A stretch of 64,000 bases of DNA. Source: Mycolicibacterium vulneris. Lineage in GTDB: Bacteria > Actinomycetota > Actinomycetes > Mycobacteriales > Mycobacteriaceae. Position 1 is the stretch's first letter, and each line of letters opens with the position of its first letter. The stretch spans positions 1-64,000 of the forward strand of contig NZ_NCXM01000022.1 of NCBI RefSeq assembly GCF_002104765.1, written 5' to 3'. Of the stretch, positions 61,301-64,000 are shown piece by piece. The translations under genes were made by a program, and so were the position numbers. Below the pieces are notes generated by a model. It worked only from the letters and a program-made list of their open reading frames with translations, did no database searches and was not told the origin of the DNA.

Positions 61301-63430
61301 ACCGATTACGTGCTGGCTCCCACCGAACGGGGCGCGATCGACAACCTGCGTCTGATCGAGAAGGAAGCGCCGCCACCCGCCGAGGGCTGTGTGCAGGTCC
61401 GGGTTGAGGCCGGTGGTTTGAACTTCCGGGAGGTGCTCAATGTGCTCGGCCTCTACCCGGGCGATCCCGGCCCGCTCGGCGGCGACTTCGCCGGCACCGT
61501 CACACAGTTGGGTGATGGTGTCACCGGACTCGAGGTCGGCGAACGCGTCTATGGCTTCATGCAGGGTGCGTTCGCCAGCCGGTTCAATGTGCCGGTCCAG
61601 TTGCTGGCGCCGATACCCGACGGTCTGAGCGCGGTTGCGGCGGCCACCATTCCCGCCGCGGCGCTGACGGCCCGGCTCGCGTTCGACTGGGCGGAGCTGA
61701 AGCCCGGTGACCGGGTGCTCATTCACGCGGCGAGCGGTGGTGTCGGATTGGCCGCCATCCAGCTGGCCCAACAACACGGTGCGATCGTCTTCGCCACGGC
61801 CAGCACCTATAAACGTGCCACGCTGCGAAAGCTGGGTGTGGAGTATGTCTACGACTCGCGCACAACGGATTTCGCCGACCAGATCCTCGCCGACACCGGC
61901 GGCGCCGGCGTCGACGTGGTGCTCAACAGCCTGACCAACGAGGGGTTCATCGAGGCGACCGTACGGGCTACCGCCGAAAACGGCCGATTCGTCGAGATCG
62001 CCAAGCGAGACATCTGGACGCGCGAGCAGATGACGGCGGCCCGTCCCGATATCGCCTACGAGATCGTCGCGTTGGACTGGGCCTGCGTGCAACAACCCGA
62101 GCACATTCGTCGGCTGCTCATCGAGGTTTCGGACGGGTTGGCCACAGGCGAGTGGACGCCGCTGCCCGCCGAGATCTACCCGCTGTCCGAGGCGAAGACG
62201 GCATTTCGCCGCATGCAGCAAGCGCGGCATATCGGCAAGATCGTGCTGCAGATGCCGAGCCCAATGCAGCCGCGTGGCGATCGGAGCTATCTCATCACCG
62301 GTGGACTCGGTGCAATCGGCCTGCATATGGCGGCCTATCTGGCCCAGCTCGGGGCGGGCGACATCGTGCTGACCAGCCGCCGTGCGCCCGACGCGGACGC
62401 GCAACGGTCGATCGACGACATCATCGAGCGCTACCGGTGCCGCATCCACACCTTCGCGGCCGACGTCGGTGACGAGGCGCAAGTCGAAAAGCTGCTGGCG
62501 CGGATCCGCGCGGGGTTGCCTCCGCTCGCGGGAGTGGCGCACCTGGCGGGCGTGCTCGACGACGCGCTGCTGTCACAGCAAAGCCTGGAGCGTTTCCGGA
62601 CGACATTGGCTCCCAAGGCGTTTGGTGCGTGCCATTTGGACCGGTTGACGAAGGACGACGATCTCGACTTCTTCATCGTGTCCTCCTCGGTGTCCAGCCT
62701 GCTGGGTTCCCCGGGCCAGGCCAACTACTCGACGGCCAATGCGTTGCTCGACGGGCTGGTCGCGCAACGAACGGCGCATGGCTTGACGGCAACCGGGGTC
62801 AACTTCGGTCCCTGGGCCCAGGGAGGTATGGCCTCCTCGGAGGCCGCGCGCGCGAATATCGGTGCGCAAGGGCTGATTCCGCTGGAACCGACGGCCGCCC
62901 TCAACGCACTCGCTGAGGTTGTCGCCAACGGAACCGGACAGGCAACCATCATCAAGGCCAACTGGCAACGTGCCGCGAAGCTGCTGGGCGCTTCTCGGCC
63001 ACCGATTCTCGACCTCGTGTTACCGAGCGCCGTCGGGGAGGCTACCGGCGATAGCGAGTTGCTCCGCCAACTGCAGGAGATACCGGTGGCCCAGCGTGCC
63101 AGTTTCATCACCGAATTCCTGCAGCGCGAAGTGCAGGGATTCCTGCGCCTCGCGCAACCACCCGCCGCGACCAGTCGGTTCTTGGACCTGGGCACGGATT
63201 CCCTGATGGCCGTCGAACTGCGCAACCGGTTGCATAGCCAATTCGGCGGCGCGTTCACGATCAACGCGACCGCGGTATTCGACTATCCGACGATCGGCGG
63301 CCTCGCCTCGTATCTCGCGGATCAGCTGCCCGACGCGGAATCGGAGTCGGACTCGCAGTCCCACGAGGCGGAATCTGTTGCGGCGCCGGAGTCGAACCCG
63401 GAACCTGCCGCGGCGACCGGATCAAGTTGA
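52349..63430 (+). CDS. pks: Bimodular type I polyketide synthase, TPP-locus type (phleic acid synthase candidate)
   Basis: A 3693-residue synthase. Module 1: KS (about 12-437, Cys184 in DTACSSSL, EAHGTGT, NIGHLEAA), AT (about 548-850, Ser642 in GHSVGQ), no DH or ER, KR (about 1186-1370, NADPH site VTGGLGSVG, Tyr1335) and ACP (Ser1502 in DLGMDSLM). Module 2: KS (about 1565-1995, Cys1738), AT (Ser2205), DH (about 2485-2760, His2506 in DHVIYGTVVVP, Asp2674), ER (about 3000-3300, HAASGGVGLAAIQLA), KR (Tyr3460 in NYSTAN) and ACP (Ser3618). There is no thioesterase. Both ATs carry HAFH, the malonyl-type motif, so products should be unbranched. Module content, size and neighbours match the Pks of trehalose polyphleate loci. 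GGAGAGG precedes ATG 52349. It is expected to use FAAL-activated acyl chains and hand products to PapA3. Confidence 0.95.
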   Translation: MSTAEGLIEPASGFAIVGYAARFPGASDTDEFWQLLRDGRDAISEVPQDRWDADEFFDPDPDAPGKVVTRRAGFVDDVTGFDAPFFGMSAREVRLMDPQHRILLETAWRAVEHSGTAPTALANTNTGVFVGMSTHDYLGMASDELTYAEIEAYMAIGTSSAAAAGRISYRLGLQGPAVAVDTACSSSLVAIHQACQALRLGECDLALAGGANVLLTPATMITFSHAHMLAPDGRCKTFDAAADGYVRGEGCGVIVVKRLEDAIRDGDRIRAVIRGSAINQDGASGGLTVPNGIAQQRVIAEALQRAGIAPGDVGYLEAHGTGTSLGDPIEAQAAGAVLGAGREASRPLLIGSVKTNIGHLEAAAGIAGVIKVILSLEHGLLPQHLHFRNPSPHIPWDRLPVQVVQEATAWERNGRPRIAGVSSFGFAGTNAHVILEEAPEELVQIAATPISADPAEDRRFSILPLSARTPAALVQIADRYRSWLSANPEATLADLRFTTGVGRAHLEHRAALVVNSRESASELLGALADDRPAPGLIRGVSDDTPKTAWLFTGQGSQYAGMARELFDTEPVFAETLTRCAAVVADVLEKPLLEVIFDVDGPDSEETLCQTTFAQPALFAVEMGLARLWQSWGFEPDVVLGHSVGQYSAACVAGVFSLEDGALLMAERGRLFGSLPAGGRMVAVFTTVERVEALTDELPSLSVAAYNGANTVLSGPAQDLEQAVARLTADGVRCDWLDTSHAFHSSLLDPILDEFESYANRFNFSSPQRLLVCNRTGAALGRSVKLDGSYWRRHARQPVEFAKSVRTLADLNCKVLLEVGPQPVLTAAALRAWPDPATAPRAIASMRRNTADHRQITEALADAYVLGHLPKFGAVRQEPARKLDLPTYPFQHRQYWFRDKRVRPTARQTAFSRTDAVRLLEDDRIAELAALLDGASGDQNTLNVLTKLAAQHNQQRKGQSISDDRYEIRWEKSTAPLSDAEAGEGSTWLVVGDDDVVQPLVDTLTARGQQSRILALPATDADEERLEIVLRAAAAHDAPLRIVHAAALDSGTAPSMRSLLRMQHRVLAGTRRLFRAAAAAELRQPIWMVTRGAQRVVDADTVFPDQSCLWGFGRAASLEHPQLWGGLADLAEGNDDEWSRLIKVAATSRDSAVSEDQIALRGHDVYVPRLVRRIGQPAAAPLTLRGDATYLVTGGLGSVGLEIAGYLAAHGARHLVLTGRRSPSETAQQRIDALREQHGCEVRVVTADVADAHDVARLLGTVRAELPPVAGIVHAAGEIGTTPLRALDDAEVDRVFAGKVWGAWHLSEAAADLQLDFFLSTSSIASVWGGLGQTAYGAANAFLDGLAWRLREQGVAGISVNFGPWSAGMADEEARARLAERGVRTLSPADALAGMADVIAASAAQGVAQGVVARIDWSRFLPLYQQAGKRSLLAELAGEVPDFVSAPTASGRTQLVEQLTTAPVQQRKKLVTDYLRDAVAEVTRVDAAEIRADAGFFDLGMDSLMAVELRRRMEQGVGKELPATLAMDYPRLSDVADYLLGDVLGLSQQASADPRPRPASVATTRTDEPIAIVAVACRFPGAPDPEAFWEVLSGGVDAIREVPDDRYDIDEFYDPDPDTPGKIYSRFGGFLDGIDGFDPEFFGISPREAVWIDPQQRLMLETAWEGLERAGYSPGDLRGSRSGIFVGVGSNEYSHLLSADSVEKIEPHFITGNALNAISGRVAFVLGLEGPAVAVDTACSSSLVAVHQACQALHSGDCDLALAGGVNVLLSPVSTIAASRARMLSPVGRCKTFDASADGYVRSEGCGILVLKRMSDAVRDGDRVCAVIPGSAINQDGASSGLTVPNGGAQQRLISAALARAGLAGGDVDYLEAHGTGTALGDPIEVQAAGAAYGATREVDRPLLIGSVKTNIGHLESASGIAGLIKVVLSLQHEVLPQSLHFETPSPHIPWDSLPVRVVDKAIPWQANGRPRRAGISSFGFTGTNAHVLIEEAPPSSATGDEYTTGDLAAASETNAHDEPADVLPLSARSPQALVALARRYEEWLNTHPKADIADVCFTAGAGRSHFEHRAAVVVDSVQSAREALADLAENRMRPGVVRAECTDRPTTAWLFTGQGSQYPGMARELFYAEPVFADTVTRCADAVNAMLPRPLLEVIFATDRETGGEAGKTLRHTSFAQPALFAVEMGLARLWQSRGVEPDVVLGHSVGQYAAACVAGVFSLEEGARLMAERGRLFGSLPDGGRMVAVFADAKYVEEIASDFPRVSVAAYNGPNTVLSGPGADLEQIVARGGSDGIRCSWLETSHAFHSELLEPVLGEFESFAARLDFAVPTLPLVCNRTGAVLTTETPLDAQYWRRHSRQPVQFAESVRTAAALGCSVLMEIGPQPVLTGAAVQVWPEHLTAPRAIVSLRKGVSDRRQIAEALAAAYVSGHRPDFAAPHRPPRRRLELPTYPFQHRRFWPKASGIAGIDGQGAAASGLLGSAKELASGDCVYTSRLSVKSQPWLADHVIYGTVVVPGATYAAMALAAVGPPGRVQNVYFYEPIILPEKASREVQLSLHPLEEGEGWSFRVDSRPYGVPDAEWSLNADGTIVAGVEDEPATDPADSIDAAIERLERSRPQLLFESFAESELEWGTTWSTSLKSLWFGEGEAIGDVTVGEELAEHLGTEPMHPVLLDLCTGVVFPAFPALLAAEQGINDLLLPLRYGQVSLREKMPRRFYCRGKWRASALDSETQVFDIDFVDRDGRHLGGIREFTVKRAPREALLRGLGGDATRLLYTLGWHEVPPQLPSGGAEGAGNANGTWLVAGLDELAADLPGCVSVDRNTDPESLGQLLAQARERDVPFAGIVWRASGPSAEESSADSARRLETDIAHLLSVVHTLQTDESAKLPDGLWIITERAVATESGEAVDPVQAALWGLGRTIINEEPALRCRLVDCDGSQQAVQSLAGLLRGTLDEPELALRQGKLLASRLLPWARSGHLAVPRGTDYVLAPTERGAIDNLRLIEKEAPPPAEGCVQVRVEAGGLNFREVLNVLGLYPGDPGPLGGDFAGTVTQLGDGVTGLEVGERVYGFMQGAFASRFNVPVQLLAPIPDGLSAVAAATIPAAALTARLAFDWAELKPGDRVLIHAASGGVGLAAIQLAQQHGAIVFATASTYKRATLRKLGVEYVYDSRTTDFADQILADTGGAGVDVVLNSLTNEGFIEATVRATAENGRFVEIAKRDIWTREQMTAARPDIAYEIVALDWACVQQPEHIRRLLIEVSDGLATGEWTPLPAEIYPLSEAKTAFRRMQQARHIGKIVLQMPSPMQPRGDRSYLITGGLGAIGLHMAAYLAQLGAGDIVLTSRRAPDADAQRSIDDIIERYRCRIHTFAADVGDEAQVEKLLARIRAGLPPLAGVAHLAGVLDDALLSQQSLERFRTTLAPKAFGACHLDRLTKDDDLDFFIVSSSVSSLLGSPGQANYSTANALLDGLVAQRTAHGLTATGVNFGPWAQGGMASSEAARANIGAQGLIPLEPTAALNALAEVVANGTGQATIIKANWQRAAKLLGASRPPILDLVLPSAVGEATGDSELLRQLQEIPVAQRASFITEFLQREVQGFLRLAQPPAATSRFLDLGTDSLMAVELRNRLHSQFGGAFTINATAVFDYPTIGGLASYLADQLPDAESESDSQSHEAESVAAPESNPEPAAATGSS

Positions 63431-63442
63431 TATTCGGCGGGT

Positions 63443-63865
63443 TCAGTCGGCGATATCGAAGGCCGAGTTCACCTTCGTCGGCCGAACTCGCACCACCAGC
63501 TCACCGGGAACGGCGTTGCGCCGGCCGAACTCGTCGGCGCGATCTGCTCCCATGTAGCGCCCGCCGATCCGGGTAGCGATCTCGAGCAGGTCCTCTGCAC
63601 CGTCCTGCGTCGTCGCAATGCCCTGCACCTGTACAAACGAGTAGGGCGGGGTCGGATCGTCGACACAGATCGCGACACGTGAATCCCGAGCCAGCGCACG
63701 GCCTTTCGCGGTGTCACGCCCGGTGTTGAACACCAGCTCACCGTTGTCGACGACGAACCACACCGGGGCCACCAGCGGCCGGCCGTCGGCAGCCACGTAC
63801 CCCAGCATCCCGGTACGGGTACCGGCCGACAGGAACTCGACGACCCTGTCGGACAGGCCGGCCAT
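63443..63865 (-). CDS. PPOX-class flavin/F420-dependent enzyme family protein
   Basis: A 140-residue protein with the split-barrel fold of the pyridoxamine-5'-phosphate-oxidase-like superfamily, common in mycobacteria as F420- or FMN-dependent reductases. Visible family features are the first strand TRTGMLGYVAADGRPLVAPVWFVVDNGELVFNT, the cofactor region RDTAKGRALARDSRVAICVDDPTPPYSFVQVQG and the C-terminal GELVVRVRPTKV. The cofactor and substrate cannot be decided by sequence alone. It is convergent with pks, with 12 bp between stop codons, and lies 3 bp after the stop of the next gene to the right on the same strand. It is therefore in an operon that is independent of the lipid cluster. Confidence 0.85.
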   Translation of the reverse strand: MAGLSDRVVEFLSAGTRTGMLGYVAADGRPLVAPVWFVVDNGELVFNTGRDTAKGRALARDSRVAICVDDPTPPYSFVQVQGIATTQDGAEDLLEIATRIGGRYMGADRADEFGRRNAVPGELVVRVRPTKVNSAFDIAD

Positions 63866-63868
63866 CGG

Positions 63869-64000
63869 CTATAGCCTGGCCAGGTCGTAGTCGCCGATGT
63901 GGTCGATCAGGTTGTGCAGGTGCTCACCCGAAGTGCCCAGGGTGTTTTCGATCGCGGTGAGCCGGGCGGCGTAGTGGCTGACCGGATATTCCGCTGTCAC
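63869..64000 (-). CDS. C-terminal end of an unidentified gene (runs off the window)
   Basis: An open frame enters from the right edge and stops at 63869-63871, three bases before the PPOX gene starts. The visible 43 residues end with HLHNLIDHIGDYDLARL and contain ARLTAIENTLGTSGEHL, a helical, leucine-rich tail. No family is recognised. A GTG lies exactly at the window edge, but whether it is a start cannot be judged. The close spacing suggests co-transcription with the PPOX gene. Confidence 0.5.
   Translation of the reverse strand: MTAEYPVSHYAARLTAIENTLGTSGEHLHNLIDHIGDYDLARL

Noticed and set aside
43218-63430. Reading the lipid cluster as a full glycopeptidolipid (GPL) locus.
   Set aside because: No nonribosomal peptide synthetase (mps1/mps2), mbtH, glycosyltransferase or methyltransferase genes are present; the content fits a TPP-type cluster.
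43900-63430. Reading the cluster as the sulfolipid-1 or DAT/PAT locus.
   Set aside because: Both AT domains have malonyl-type HAFH, whereas those lipids need methylmalonyl units; Pks is bimodular, and no sulfotransferase is present.

Overview
The window is high-GC mycobacterial chromosome, most likely from a nontuberculous Mycobacterium. The gene content and order from rpfE through valS, folC, ndk, rne, rplU, rpmA, obg, proB, nadE, rbsK, cyclase, mscS, proA, nadD, rsfS, gpgP, octT and degV follow the M. tuberculosis block Rv2450c to Rv2417c in inverted orientation. Product calls rest on motifs and remembered family sequences; no database search was possible.

Region by region. (1) 1-14887: conserved core. 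It holds the 3' end of rpfE, an enoyl-reductase-like protein, a DUF937 protein, a bulb-lectin/LysM protein, valS-folC-membrane protein, ndk, RNase E, ribosomal proteins L21 and L27, the GTPase Obg and proB. (2) 14888-27486: accessory genes placed around nadE. A TetR regulator and a P450 share an operator. A sirtuin and a cysteine hydrolase lie divergent to NAD synthetase. A tightly coupled operon (MmgE/PrpD, isocitrate-lyase-family lyase, LeuC/LeuD-like hydratase, PEBP protein) faces a GntR/UTRA regulator across a perfect palindrome. rbsK follows. (3) 27487-38586: conserved core again. It holds a degenerate adenylate cyclase coupled to an MscS/cNMP-binding channel, proA, a MoxR/VWA pair, nadD-rsfS-gpgP-octT and degV. 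(4) 38583-63430: a cell-envelope lipid region placed where M. tuberculosis continues into eis. An MmpS/MmpL4-5 type pair and an Rv0926c-like reductase precede a cluster with the content of the trehalose polyphleate (TPP) locus: Gap/Sap membrane protein, FadD23-like FAAL, PE-PPE/Chp acyltransferase, MmpL10, PapA3 and a divergent 3693-residue bimodular Pks. (5) 63443-64000: a PPOX-fold flavin/F420 protein and the end of an unidentified gene.

How the lipid genes probably work together (family knowledge plus inference): the FAAL activates a fatty acid as acyl-AMP for Pks. Pks extends it with malonyl units, both AT domains carrying the malonyl-type HAFH motif, alternating a partly reduced and a fully reduced step. 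PapA3 loads the chain on trehalose, MmpL10 exports the product with help from Gap, and the secreted Chp/PE protein transfers further acyl chains outside the membrane. Module 1 lacks a dehydratase, so the double bonds of phleic-type acids would have to come from the single DH of module 2.

No tRNA, rRNA, CRISPR array, intact insertion sequence or prophage was recognised. Non-coding structure includes a 56-bp tandem repeat, an 84-bp MITE-like inverted repeat, regulatory palindromes and several -10 hexamers spaced for leaderless mRNAs.
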